A stretch of DNA of 64,000 bases from assembly GCF_000471905.2 (NCBI RefSeq), contig NW_006494931.1:5956083-6020082 (forward strand), read 5' to 3'. Each line of letters begins with the position of its first letter. Positions within the stretch are counted from its first letter, which is position 1. The stretch comes from Amborella trichopoda (taxonomy: Eukaryota > Streptophyta > Magnoliopsida > Amborellales > Amborellaceae). The notes under the pieces were generated by a model. That model saw only the letters and a program-made list of their open reading frames with translations. It had not been told where the DNA came from and did no database searches. Positions 1 to 10,992 of the stretch are shown here, in pieces. The position numbers were made by a program, and so were the translations under genes.

Positions 1-111
1 AAACTTTTTTAAAAAATTAAACTAACTAAAATTAATAAATACGACCCTTACAACTCTCTCGATCTTGTAACCTTACGTTAATTTAGTAAGGGTTGTGTAA
101 CTTTAGTATTA

Positions 112-142
<31 letters not shown>

Positions 143-608
143 ACACTACGCAATGCCTATAGGTGAAAATGAATAGTAATTTTGCCTACCCCCAATGCCG
201 TCCAAAGTTCATCGTGTGGTCACGATTGTCCGGTAGTGTTTCATTTTTAACTTTTTTTTTACAAATTTGAATAACTTGAAATTTAGATCGTGTATTCATC
301 AAAAATAGGGGAATCTTTGAAAAATATAAAACAAATATTTTACATGAAAAACATCCATCAAAATACCCTTGAAATATTTAGAGGGTATTTTTGTCTTTTT
401 TATGGATAATTTGTTTTATATTTTTATTATATGCACCTCAGTAAGATGTACATACTCTCCAAATTTTAGGTCATTCCAATTTGTAGAAAAAACATTAAAA
501 ATAAAACACTAACGGACAATCGTGACCGCGTGATGAAATTTGGATGGTGATGAGGGTAGGCGAAATCACTATTTATTTTCGCCTATAGGCGTTGGGAAGA
601 CTTTTCCT
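143..608. mobile_element. Foldback MITE-like element 1
   Basis: The left end (from about 147) matches the reverse complement of the right end (to about 596): GGTCACGATTGTCCG on the left pairs with CGGACAATCGTGACC on the right, and CCTATAGG occurs near both ends. The pairing continues to a central palindrome at 361-390 (AAATACCCT / AGGGTATTT), so nearly the whole element can fold into one imperfect hairpin. It has no coding capacity. TA dinucleotide runs flank it at 117-142 and 609-626; this would fit insertion at TA but hides the exact ends and any target duplication. I do not assign a superfamily. Confidence 0.75.
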
Positions 609-830
609 CTATATATATATATATATGTATAAGGAAAAAGGAAAAAAAAACTTTGGGGAACCATGTCGTGGTAGTTTCTGCACAACCGAACACGAAACTG
701 CTATAGTATTAAGAACATTATCTTTTTGAAAGTTTTATTTTCTGGAAACAAAGACGCCCTTAGTGTTTTGATTTTAAGTTGGAGGCGAGCTTTCTATGCT
801 TCTCCTACTGCATAAAACTTATATACTTCC

Positions 831-1243
831 TCCTATCCAACCGTCCATTCTAAATGGATGGTAGATATGGCTCTAATCACAATATCACATCTCTACACTA
901 TTTTATTTTTAATATTTTTCCTACAAATTATTTTGATAGAAAATTTTAGACATCCACTCCTCTCTTAAACTCACACTTGTAAAAACGTATATAAAAAAAT
1001 GTTCTCAATAAAATAAAATGACCAAAATACCTCTAAAAGTTTTAAGGGGTATTTTGGTTATTATATTTAACAAAAAATTAATATTTTTTTAGGTGCGCCC
1101 TATTGAGAATATGACACATAACAAATTTCATTTTGATACAAATTAGTAGAAAAAAATAAAAATAAAATACTTTAAAGTGTTAGATGATCGAATCTAAATC
1201 AAACGGTCATTGGCGATCTAAATTGGACGACTGGATGGGAGAA
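831..1243. mobile_element. Foldback MITE-like element 2
   Basis: A second long imperfect palindrome. The left end CCTATCCAACCGTCCA (from 834) pairs with TGGACGACTGGATGGG at the right end, and the inner arms are TTTTATTTTTA-type sequences. The centre is ACCAAAATACC (1021-1031) facing GGTATTTTGGT (1048-1058). That core resembles the centre of the element at 143-608, so the two are probably related families or subfamilies. No open frame of interest lies inside. Confidence 0.7.
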
Positions 1244-1774
1244 AATATATATATTATAGGGGAAATATACAAACCTTTCCTTGGGAGGGAGATTGAAATA
1301 GGCAAAAATTTGGACCACACTTTTAGGCTTATTTTGAATGGGCGAGAGAAAGTGGGAGAAACTAGGAGATACATAGAGAAAGTGGGGGAAGAGTATGGGA
1401 GATGCAAAGAGAGAGAGAAAGGGGGAGGGAATGGCGAGCCACAGATTGAAAGAGAGAGAGAGGAAATGCAGAGGGTAAGAGAGAGGATGGGGAGAGATAA
1501 TTGGCAGATAGAGCATTGGAGGGAGAGAGACAACGGGGGGTAAAAGAGGCAGTTCTTGGAATAAGAGTGTGAGAGACGGCAAGGACATCGGAATTCATTT
1601 ATAACATTTTTAAGAGAGATATATATGAAAAAGGGTAGGAAGCGTGCAGCGGTATCATGTAATATTTTAAAATTTTTTAATGACGCATGAAACAGTTTAA
1701 AGTGGAGGGAATACCCTGAAATTGATGCAAAATTCATGGGTTACTGGGATATTCTCTCAACTTAATAAGTCTTT
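1244..1774. other. Purine-rich spacer, no gene seen
   Basis: Between 1335 and 1550 the plus strand is almost all GA-rich (GAGAGAGAAAGGGGG-type runs), with matching CT-rich pseudo-frames on the minus strand. It resembles a fragment of the polypyrimidine LTR tracts seen further right, in minus orientation, but it is too simple in sequence to prove that origin. From 1550 to 1774 I see nothing. Confidence 0.5.
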
Positions 1775-2664
1775 CAGGTGGTTTAAAAATGGGTTGGTGT
1801 TCTGGATCGGGTACTCCAAAAACTCATTCGGATTGGTGAATTGGCAATTCGGATTAGGAATCAGCCGAATCGGTCGGATTAAACCTTAAATAAAATCTAA
1901 AAAAATTATTAAAACTCATTATAAATATTTTTTAAGAATCAAATAATAAATTGGGTTACTACATTATTAACTTTCATTTATTTCATCAATATGTGGATAT
2001 TGAGATGTTATTTTCTTGTATGAACTTATGTTAACCATTAAATTGAAATCACACAAAAGAAAAATCATAGAATTATCATGGATGAAGTATATAATCCCAC
2101 ATGGACTACAGTAAAGAATGGATTAAATCGATGAAAATATAGCCACCAAACTCTCGAATTGGCGGAAAATATCTTATAATATCATTTAATTTAAAATATA
2201 TTATTGACAACTGTAAGAAAAAATAGTACATTACATAATTTATAATACAAATAAATTAATAAATAAAATAAAATATTTGGTTATCAATGTAGAAATTATT
2301 AGAATGCATACCAATTTTCGAATTAACACTTTAATTTTTCAAAAATTTAATTTTTTAGGTTTCTAAAATAAAATTAGTGGAAGAGATTGTTAGTAGAGAG
2401 AGAGATTTCAAATGGCCTCATTGTATGAACTCTATTTTTTAATTAATATTCCTAAATTTATGTTAAAGACCACTATGTTATAAAAATAAAAAATATAATT
2501 AGAGAATTTATTCCTTGGTAAAAAAAAAATCTAACAACAAGCATTCATAGATGAGAGAGAGAAAAATAGCTAAACATGCTCTAAGCCTATATTGTATTAC
2601 CTTTACATATCTAATTTAAGCTTGTAATAATCGCAGCTTAAGTGCATATTTGAAAAGTATGATA

Positions 2665-2815
2665 CGTGTTGTATTACCTTTTGTTTTTATTTTTGACAAG
2701 AAATACTTGTTGTATTACCTTTTAATTTTTTTTTTACAAGAAAAATATGATACTTGTTGTATTACCTTTTATTTTATTTTTGACAAGAAATACTTATTGT
2801 ATTAATTTTTTTTTT
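2665..2815. repeat. 41-47 bp tandem repeat in hAT-like copy A
   Basis: GTATTACC recurs at 2671, 2712 and 2759, and a GTATTA variant at 2799. Each is followed by a T-rich run and ACAAGAAATACTTGTT-type sequence. An isolated earlier match is at 2593. The array is missing from the other copy of the element, so it probably expanded after the two copies separated. Confidence 0.7.
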
Positions 2816-2869
2816 TTGGACGAAAAAAATAAGAAAATAATAAGAAATACTTATTATATTAAGAAGATA

Positions 2870-2948
2870 GTGCCGCCTAGGAGGTTCGAACTAGGGAACT
2901 TCAGTGGGTAAGAACATGATAACCAAATATACCACAACACCACTTGTT
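2870..2948 (-). other. tRNA-like block (pol III promoter-like) in hAT-like copy A
   Basis: On the minus strand, TGGTATATTTGGTTATC resembles a tRNA A box and GTTCGAACC (complement of 2882-2890) is a near-perfect B box about 30 nt further on. No full cloverleaf or intact acceptor stem is apparent, so this is not a functional tRNA gene. A diverged version sits at the corresponding place in copy B (55187-55262). Confidence 0.45.
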
Positions 2949-3516
2949 ATACTATTTACGTGAATAAAAGGCTATATTAGAAAGCAAAAGTATATTAAGG
3001 AATTGTCTCACATCGAAGAGATGTGGGAAGAAGAGGCTCTATAAAATAAGAAAACCAACCCCTACGACCACGAAATATTGATGCATGGCCACGTGTACAT
3101 GGGTTTGTTGATCCTGATGTCATCGGGGCGATCCATTACGTTATTTTAATGTGTAAGGGAAGATTGTAATGTCATACGCTACAGAATCGTCGGTTTTCCT
3201 CTAGAACCGCTCAATTCAACAATTTTTCTCTAGAACTGAGTGATTCAACGATTGTAATATCATATGCTGCAGAATCGTCGGTTTTTCTCTAGAATCGAGC
3301 GATTCAACGTTTTACATAGGAATCGACATGAGGTGGCCGATTCCCGCATCGATTCGGACAGGAATTGACATGAGGTGGCCGATTCTCGTGTCGACTCGGG
3401 TGAGTCCATTGCGACTCGCAGTTTTTTAAAACACTGAGTCTCACTTTTACTCAGATGGCAAAAGATTTGCCCCATTCAGTGGGGCGCACTATGCATTTGC
3501 CCCCTTCGGTAAAACT

Positions 3517-6500
3517 CAACCTTACAAAATTTTGGGGACCCGAGATTATGGAAATGTAACATTTATAATAAGCAACTTAAGAAGAAATGTGAATCACAAT
3601 CTCCATGTTCCTAAAAAAAAAGTAAGGATTGTATACAATGAGATCATTTACTTTTTATATGAGGTGGTTACAATTATGTACAAACATCCAATGTGAAATT
3701 TGAAAGCTTGGGTGTGTCAATAAATTTGAGAAAATTTCCTTTGAAGTTTGAGCTTGGTCAATGGAATAAATGTAGTCCATCTAATTTCACATCCAGTGGT
3801 CAAGATTAATTGTGACCACCGTGTACCAAAGAAAAATGGTCTCATTATCTACTTTTCTAAAAAAATAGTCTAAGATTGAATAGTAACATTCCAACTTTTG
3901 GAAGTTACAAGAATTCAACACCAATTTCTCAAAAATAATCATTCGATGATACTGAGAGGGATCCCAAAACTTCGGATCTAAGAAGTTCTCCCAAAAAGCT
4001 CATTTGCCCGACGTTTTGAAGGTCGAGATCTAAGTGTTAAAAAACAAAAAATTCAAATTTTTTCTTTAGAAAATTATCAATTCGTAGGTGGTTCCCAAAC
4101 TTTCAGGTTGACAAAAGTCCTCCCAAGTTGGACTTTTGAGTGGAGTAGATGCATAGTAATGCTCCCGCTGGAAAATAGTATGCGCACTATACAGTTCACC
4201 ATTGCACTGTAGTAATAAGGATGCATGGAAATTTATGTATGGGAAATGAGAAATGGAAGTATATGTGTTCCACTGAAATTTTAGATTTTATGCTATGATG
4301 AATGTGAATGTTATGAGTGAATGCATGAATCATGGTTGTGTAAGAAATGTATGTTTATGTGCTTAAGATTGAAGTTATGGAGCATGTTCTTGAGGCATGC
4401 TTAGTACCACTGTGAAATTCCAGGAACTTACCCATTTTTGTAAAAGTATTTTGAATAGTAAAACGAGATTCGATTTGCCTCAAATCATAGCCATTGGAAA
4501 GCTATGTGAGTCTAAAATGTTTATGTTTGCCCCTTGTTGAAATTCTTTACAAAAAGGGAGATATATTTCGCATTGTGTGGGTAGGTCATTGCTTGACTGT
4601 TTTCCTGGATTTTTGCACTAACCCTACTGTAATCACTAGTTTTCACTAACCAAATGAAATTCAATTCCTGCCAAACCACAACTATTTGAAAGAGCCCTGG
4701 AAGGGCTAAAAGTTGCATGACAAAGTATTTTCTAATTCCCCATAGATTGAAAGATAGGTGTCATTTTGTTAGAATACATCACTGCAGACAGTTTGATAAA
4801 AACCAGAACTATCCCCTTATTTTTGTATGGGCTTTTGAACAATCAAACAGAGTCCAAATCCTTTTAAATTGACCTTGTTAGAAAGATATGCGTCTTGGCA
4901 TGAACTTTAGTGCCTTGGAAATATCTCAAATTCTTCATGGTTCAAAAGTTAGAGTATTGTGAAGTAGGGTATGTCGCTGTTTCATGCACACAGCAGAGTA
5001 CAGAGACTAGGCCAGCATTCTCGTGAACCTTTAGGAGACAAATCAGATTCGATCCTATTCAAACCATCTTCCTTTAAATGATTGGTGCGTATGGCACAAA
5101 AATGGTTTTGGAACCGTCTTCAAACTCTAATTGGTCCAAGACTTATGACCCAAACTGTGAGCGCATGTCATGGTTTATGAATGCAGAAATTGTGTTGTAT
5201 GCTTAAGTGTGATACATGAATGGGTACCAACCATACTGTTTATGTGATTTATGAATGAGTACCTACTGTGTGAAAGATGGTACCATACTATTTTTGTGAT
5301 ATATGAATGGGTACCTACTGTGTGAATGATGGTACTATACTGTTTATGTAATATATGAATGGGTACCTCCTGTGTGAATGATGGTACCATACTGTTTATG
5401 TGATATATGAATAGGTACCTACTGTGTGAATGATGGTACCATACAGTTTATGTGATATATGAATGAGCACCTACTGTGTGAATGATGGTACTGGCTGCTG
5501 CTTATTGGGAAGGGTATGTGAATGATGGTGCCGACAGCCGTGATCTTCCCTTGTTCCCCATGATAGGACGAGACTCAGGATGTGAATGTGAATATCCTAG
5601 AGGGTCGTGTCCCCCAAATCTATGTGGGACCACCCAATGATAATGCAAACCCCTCTCGCCAAAAGGGCACAAGGGAAGGGTCGTGTCTTGCAAGGCCACT
5701 GCCTATCGAAAACCCCAAAGTGCACTGGGGATGCGTACGTGTGTGAGGGCATTACAAAGTGGGTCATCCACTTGTTATTGTCCACCCTCTTGAGTGAGGG
5801 TAGAAGTCTCAAGTTCAGGATTGGCTTAGCTTGACCGATGTGGTGTCTACTTCAGGAGTAGATAGATCAGGTTTCCTGTCCTATTTGAGCTTTCTGCATT
5901 AACTTTTAACTGTACGTGTGATATGTTATCCTTATTACTCTGCTTTAAGTAAGGTGATTGTGATTTATTCATTGTATATTGAACTACCTTTATCACATTA
6001 CTGTTAGCTTGTTGAGAAGCATGCTGAGGAACTTCATTTGATACCTTATGTATATATGTATATTTGTACAAGGCATATTATTGTCATCGTTATGCTAATT
6101 AGAATGCAATGGTATAAATCTGCTTACTGGGCTTTTTAGCTCATTCCATCCTATCTTCATAACTATAGAGTGAATAGTGTGGTATCCGTACTAAAGGTGG
6201 AAGATCGTTTTGGGGACTCGAAGCTCAAAGTTCAAAAGTTGGAAAGCCGTCATGTGAATACTTTCATAGTATGTTTTTAGTGGTCTCAGATTTATGATGA
6301 ACATTTCATTTTGTGTATATTTTTGAGCCAATAGTGCCTTGAGAAATTTGTGATGACCTTGATAATGAATGAATGAAATGGTTGTACTGGACTTTTGATA
6401 TTTTCACCTGTTGGAGTGGTTTTTATTCTAGTTTTCTTTCTTGTGTGTGCTTGATTATGTATTTTATGCGTTGAGCCACTCCCACCTTAGTGACGTTCAC

Positions 6501-6576
6501 GACCTTTGTGATCGCGATCCCTCGCTCTGTCACCCTCCGGTGGTGTACGGTGGGGCCAAGGGGTGGGGTCATGACA
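3517..6576 (+). mobile_element. 5' LTR of a Tekay/Del-like Ty3/gypsy element
   Basis: The right end is well placed: GGGGTCATGACA followed within a few bases by a primer-binding site and then gag. The left end is only estimated near 3517, at AAAATTTTGGGGACCCG. A length of about 3 kb is normal for Tekay/Del LTRs. The LTR holds a 52-bp minisatellite. No complete 3' partner is found after the pol region, so LTR divergence cannot be used to date the insertion. Confidence 0.6.
5209..5495. repeat. 52-bp minisatellite inside the Tekay-like LTR
   Basis: Units start at 5244, 5296, 5348, 5400 and 5452, exactly 52 bp apart, with a shortened unit from 5209. The repeated core is GGGTACCTACTGTGTGAATG followed by ATGGTACC, so each unit carries two GGTACC sites about 15 bp apart. 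A further degenerate piece (GTGTGAATGATGG) is at 5516. Period 52 is not a multiple of three, so it is not coding. Confidence 0.85.
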
Positions 6577-6578
6577 GT

Positions 6579-6597
6579 TAAGGTACCAGAGCAGCCT
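6579..6597 (+). promoter_or_regulatory. Primer-binding site, initiator tRNA-Met type
   Basis: TAAGGTACCAGAGCAGCC lies 2-3 nt after the LTR end and resembles TGGTATCAGAGCC, the usual complement of the initiator methionine tRNA 3' end in plant Ty3/gypsy elements. Several mismatches show decay. Confidence 0.6.
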
Positions 6598-6789
6598 GGA
6601 TAGGATTTTTGGCTTAGGGAGTCTTAAGAGTGTCTGTAGGATAGTTCTTTGAGAGGCTAGTAACTATATGTTGATGCTTTAGTTTGGAGTTGCTGAGAAC
6701 TCGTACGAACAACGCTAGTTCAAGCAATGAGAACCTCGAGACCTTTGGGGAACTCGTCAAAACTTTGGGCCCATGGCATAAGCGATCAG

Positions 6790-7610
6790 AGAAGCTATAC
6801 CGGCCCCGTCTACCCCTGCCTCTAATATGATTGATAGTAATTTGATAGAAAGGTTCAGGAGGATGGCACCTCCAAAATTTGTTTGGCATGGGGGAGTAGA
6901 AAAAGCTGAGAGATGGGGAAGGCAGATAGAGATGTTCTTCAAAGTTCTGAATTGTACCGATGAGCAATAGGTCAGGCTGGGTACCTTTATGCTAGAAGGA
7001 GAGGCTGAGCACAGGTGGAGCTCAGTAAAACAATCTCGAGAAGGGTCGGGGATTGTGACTACTTGGGAGAGTTTCTTGAAAGTGCTCTACGAGAAGTATT
7101 TTTCCGACTCCGTAAGGGAGGGGAAAGAAGTGGAGTTTATAGAGCTGCAATAACGGAATATGTCTGTTGAGCAACACGCTGCAAAGTTTACTTAGCTCTC
7201 CAAGTATGCTCCCCATACCGTTAGTTTTGAGGCACGAAAGGTTAGTAAATTTGAGAGGGGCCTTCGACTCGATATTAGGAGAAGGATTGTTGCAACGAAC
7301 CTCAAGACCTTCTCCCCACTCGTGGACCTGGCCCTAAAAATGGAGAGAGATGATGATAATTTTCGGGCAAGAAAGGATAGAAAGATGGGTGTCACCCAGT
7401 CAGGGGTTTCAAGAAGAAGGCACGACCACCCTCAATAAGAGAATGCAAGGGGAGAGACAATCAAGGTAGTGTCAGAATCCCAGGGGTTGTCCCAATTGAT
7501 GTAAGGGGCAATCGATACCCGGTCTACCCGCACTGTGGTTTGGGAAATCACACGGCAGCTAATTGCTTAAGAAAGACCAAGACTTGCTTTCGGTGAGGAA
7601 AATTGGGCCA
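6790..7610 (+). pseudogene. gag: gag of the Tekay-like element (degenerate)
   Basis: Structural capsid polyprotein remnant. The frame reads IERFRRMAPPKFVWHGGVE, then AERWGRQIEMFFKVLNCTDE, then FMLEGEAEHRW, the standard order of the Tekay gag core (LTR-retrotransposon gag domain). A downstream helical part is readable around 7190-7390. Two zinc-knuckle-like motifs follow at about 7530-7620: CGLGNHTAANC, then CFR-stop-GKLGHLVKDY, where one cysteine codon is TGA and the last cysteine has become tyrosine. At least five in-frame stops (for example near 6969, 7151 and 7193) rule out function. Confidence 0.85.
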
Positions 7611-7689
7611 CCTAGTGAAAGACTATCTTGTCAAGGGACCAGAGGACCTACCGAGGACTCAAGGGCGGGTGTTTGCTCTGACTGAGCAG

Positions 7690-8210
7690 CAGGCTAAGGC
7701 GGCAACCTTTGTTATTCGAGGTACGCTCTCTGTATGTGGATTTAAGGCAAGAGTTTTAATTGATCCTGGATCTTCCCACTCATTTGTTGCATCACACTTT
7801 GCATGTAACTTGAATGTTAAATATGTACAACTTGATTGGATTTTGATAATATGTACGCCGTTGGGTGGTCGATAGAAACTGATATAGTATATAAGCAGTG
7901 TGAGGTTGTGATTGAAGGGTAGGTGTTGCTTATAAACTTGGTACTCCTTGATGTCCAAGACTTTGATATGATTTTGGGTATGGATTGGTTGTCCACCCAC
8001 TATGCCATAGTGGACTGTTTGGATAAGACTATAGCCTATAGACACCAGGGCCAACTTGAACTACTTTTTAAGGGCATTAAGGATGTTCCTCTTTTACACA
8101 TCATCGCAGACCTTCAGGCCTCTCGCTTGTTGGCCAAAAGATGTGTGGGATACTTGACTTATGTAGTAGAGATTTGGATTGTCCAGTCCAATTGGAAGAG
8201 ATACCAGTCG
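7690..8210 (+). pseudogene. Aspartic protease of the Tekay-like element
   Basis: Retropepsin that would cleave Gag-Pol. VIRGTLSVCGFKARVLIDPG followed by SSHSF places the catalytic Asp codon at 7762-7764 (DPGSS type, as in chromoviruses). DFDMILGMDWL at about 7960 is the usual C-terminal flap and Gly motif. The frame is interrupted near 7875 and shifts before 7923. The catalytic motif itself is intact. Confidence 0.85.
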
Positions 8211-8214
8211 TAAG

Positions 8215-9065
8215 AGAATACCCAGAGGTCTTACCTAAAGAGTTAACTTCTCTGACCTCAGTTAGGGAGATTGAATTTGAAATAGAGGTGGCCCCTGGTA
8301 CTACCCCTATATCTAAAGCCCCTTATAGGATAGCCCCAGTTGAGTTAAAGGAACTGAAAGAGCAACTATAGAAATTGCTAGATAGAGGGTTCATCCGACC
8401 TAGTGTGTCACCATGGGGTGCACTGGTCCTGTTTGTTAAGAAGAAAGATGGTACCTTGAGACTATGTATTAACTCTAGACAGTTGAATTAAGTTATAGTG
8501 AAGAACAAGTATCCACTACCAAGAATTGATGACCTTTTTGACCAGCTACAAGGGGCCCAAGTGTTTTCCAAGATTGACCTCCGGTCAGGCTACCATCAAC
8601 TGCGGGTTAGGGAAGAGTATATCTCCGAAACCACATTCAGGACTCGTTATGGCCACTACGAGTACTTAGTCATGCCTTTTGGATTAACAGATGCCCTGGC
8701 CATCTTTATGGATCTGATGAACAGAGTCTTTAGGCTCTATCTAGATGACTTTGTAGTAGTCTTTATATATGATATTTTGGTATATTGCAGGTATCAAGAA
8801 GAGCATGAACCGCATTTGAGAGTGGTCCTCCAGAATCTACGGATGGAAAGATTGTATGCAAAGCTCAATAAGAGTGAGTTTTGACTCCCAAGTGTGGTGT
8901 TCCTCGGGCACATTATTTCCAAAGAAGGGATTTTTGTTGATCCTTATAAGATTGAGGCTGTACTCAAGTGGGAAAGACCAACGAGTGTATATGAAATTCA
9001 CAATTTCTTGGGACTAGAAGGGTACTACAGGTGTTTTGTAGAGGGGTTCTTGAAGATAGCACTTC
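8215..9065 (+). pseudogene. Reverse transcriptase of the Tekay-like element, active site mutated
   Basis: RT domain (RVT_1 family). In order: REYPEVLPKELTSL, the substrate-binding block [20 protein letters not shown], then [32 protein letters not shown] and [11 protein letters not shown]. The expected F-I-D-D box reads F-I-Y-D (Tyr codon 8768-8770), so the first catalytic Asp of the pair is gone. The thumb region [17 protein letters not shown] follows at 8909. In-frame stops occur near 8369, 8489 and 8882. This copy could not encode an active polymerase. Confidence 0.9.
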
Positions 9066-9560
9066 CCCTAACCTGCCTAACCCAAAAGGAAGTTAAGTTT
9101 GTATGGTTTGATAACTACGAGAGAAGATTTCAAGAATTGAAGAAGAGACTGACTACAGCCCCGGTACGGACCCTGCCTGAGGGGTACGAAGATTTCATAG
9201 TCTACACGGATGCCTCACGCAAAGGGCTTGGGCGTATGCTAATGCAACGAGGAAAAGTTATAACCTACACCTCCAGGCAATTAAAGGAGTATGAACAAAA
9301 CTATCCCACTCATGATCTGGAGTTGGCGGGCATGGTTTTTGCCCTAAAAATTTGGAGGCATTATCTGTATGAAGCCCACTTTAAGGTGTTCACTGACCAT
9401 AAGAGTCTTAAGTACTTATTTTCTCAAAGGGAATTAAACATGAGACAAAGAAGGTGGATGTACTTGCTCGCTGATTATGATTGTACCATCAACTACCACC
9501 CGGGCAAGACAAATATCGTGGTAGATGCCTTGAGTAGGAAGCACGTGGTGTCAGTGGCTC
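9066..9560 (+). pseudogene. RNase H of the Tekay-like element
   Basis: This follows RT in the same open stretch (8894-9721). [17 protein letters not shown] carries the first catalytic Asp, [19 protein letters not shown] the Glu, and [11 protein letters not shown] the second Asp; DALSRKH closes the domain. This is the Ty3/gypsy RNase H that degrades the RNA strand of the hybrid. It is the best-preserved part of the element, with no stop between 8894 and 9721. Confidence 0.9.
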
Positions 9561-9629
9561 ACATGATGGTCCGAGAGATGACACTATTGGAAGATGTAGT
9601 GGAATGGCAACTAGATTTGCCCCTTGAAA

Positions 9630-10790
9630 GAAGGGAAAGGAATAATTTCATGTATAAGGGTAGAGCCCCATCTCTTCCATCAAATCCGAGTAGCACAGAA
9701 GGAAGATCCTCAGCTCATTAAAATTTTCGAGGAAATAAAGTCAAAAGGAAAAGAGGATTTTGTGTCGGGTGATGATGGAATGCTAAGGTTTAAAGGTCGC
9801 GTTTGTGTCCCCAACAATGAGAAGGTAAAAAGAGCTATTTTGGAAGAGGCGAATTACTCCAGTTATACAACACATTCAGGGAGCATGAAAATGTATCAGG
9901 ATTTAAAAAGAGTGTTATGGTGGAATAATATGAAGAGAGATGTAACGTTGTTTGTTTTTAAGTGTTTGACGTGTCAACAAGTAAAGGCTGAACAGCAGAA
10001 GCTTGCTAGACACTTACAACCCTTACCTGTGCCGAAGTAGAAATGGGAGCACATAGCTATGTATTTCGTACCAGGCTTGAGTAGATCAAGTATAAGACAT
10101 GATAATATTTGGGTTATTGTGAACTGACTCACTAAAGCTGCTCATTCTTACCGGTCCGCACTATCTATACCTTGGATAAGTTGGCCAAATTATACATCTA
10201 GGAAATAGTAAGATTTCATAGAGTGCATGTCAGTATCATGTCCGACAGAGACTCTAGTGGTCAGTCAGAAAGGACCATTCAGACCCTAGAAGACATGCTA
10301 AGGGCCTGTGTTACAAATTTTAAGGGAAACTGGGATGATCACCTGCCTTTGATAGAGTTTGTATGTAACAACAATTTTTAGGCTAATATACAAATGGCGC
10401 CTTTTGAGACATTGTATGGGAGGAAGTGCATATCACCTGTATGTTGAGATGAGGTCGGTGAAAGGAGACTGTTAGGACCAGAGATTGTTCAAAAGATCTC
10501 AGTGAAGATCGCTCTTGTTTGAGAAAGACTTAAAAGAGCTCAGAATCGACAGAAGAGTTATGCCGACAATCGAAGAAGGGGCCATGAATTCAAAGTGGGT
10601 GATTGAGTCTTTCTGAGGGTGTCACTAGCTAAGGGCATAATGAGGTTTGACAAAAAGGGGAAATTGGCTCCACGATTTATTGAACTCTTTGAGATTCTAA
10701 AGAAAGTCAGAGTCGTGGCATACAGATTGGCCCTGCCGCTTGATCGAGCCAACATTCATATGTTTTGCACGTGTCGTTGTTAAGGAAATA
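9630..10790 (+). pseudogene. Integrase of the Tekay-like element, core deleted
   Basis: N-terminal HHCC zinc region: HSGSMKMYQDLKRVLWW, then KCLTCQQVKAEQQ (to about 10000). In the core the expected catalytic Asp of a W-E-x-I-x-M-D-F motif is Tyr (codon 10062-10064). SDRD at 10241-10252 runs straight into [20 protein letters not shown], so about 30 residues between the second Asp and the Glu are missing. Later MAPFETLYGRKC and the GPR-like C-terminal block (FDKKGKLAPRFIELFE) are readable despite stops. DD35E geometry is lost. Confidence 0.85.
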
Positions 10791-10849
10791 TCAACCTGAC
10801 GCGTCCCACATTCTCAAGCATGAGCCAATCCCGATTAGGGAAGATTTGA

Positions 10850-10992
10850 TTTAAGTGGAGCAGCCAATTGAGATTCTGGATAGAAGAGCCCAAGTTTTAC
10901 GCAATAAGGAGATCCCTCTAGTTCGGGTTTTGTGGCAGTACCAATCTCCATTAACGGAGGCTATCATGCACAGTCTTGAGCAGCAAATTTGA
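10850..10992 (+). pseudogene. Chromodomain tail of the Tekay-like integrase
   Basis: EQPIEILDRRAQVLRNK, then IPLVRVLWQYQ and SLEQQI-stop match the plan of the C-terminal chromodomain that sends Tekay-type chromoviruses to heterochromatin. This places the element in the chromovirus branch, Tekay/Del-like. The stop codon (10990-10992) coincides with the junction to the next LTR, so the element's own 3' UTR and LTR are missing. Confidence 0.7.

Larger units (their letters stand above)
1776..3436 (+). mobile_element. hAT-like non-autonomous element, copy A
   Basis: This stretch is co-linear with 54226-55740 over several blocks (about 1785-2420, 2870-2950 and 3110-3436), with many substitutions and indels. 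The reverse complement of its right end begins CAGTGTTTTAAAAAAC, close to CAGTGATTTAAAAAAC at the left end of copy B; CAGTG-type termini are usual for hAT elements. The left end here is CAGGTGGTTTAAAAA. Possible 8-bp target duplication: agtctttc (1768-1775) and agtctcac (3437-3444), 6 of 8 matching. Subterminal repeats occur at 3162-3220 and 3251-3309, and again at 3318 and 3360. There is no transposase. At 3005-3050 a short segment has a TATAAAATA box and may be a smaller nested element. Confidence 0.6.

Noticed and set aside
1184-1737. Overlapping frames of 78-176 codons on both strands
   Set aside because: Low-complexity GA/CT sequence beside a MITE; no family match.
2870-2948. Functional tRNA gene
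   Set aside because: A and B boxes are present but no acceptor or anticodon stem pairs; the second copy is further decayed.
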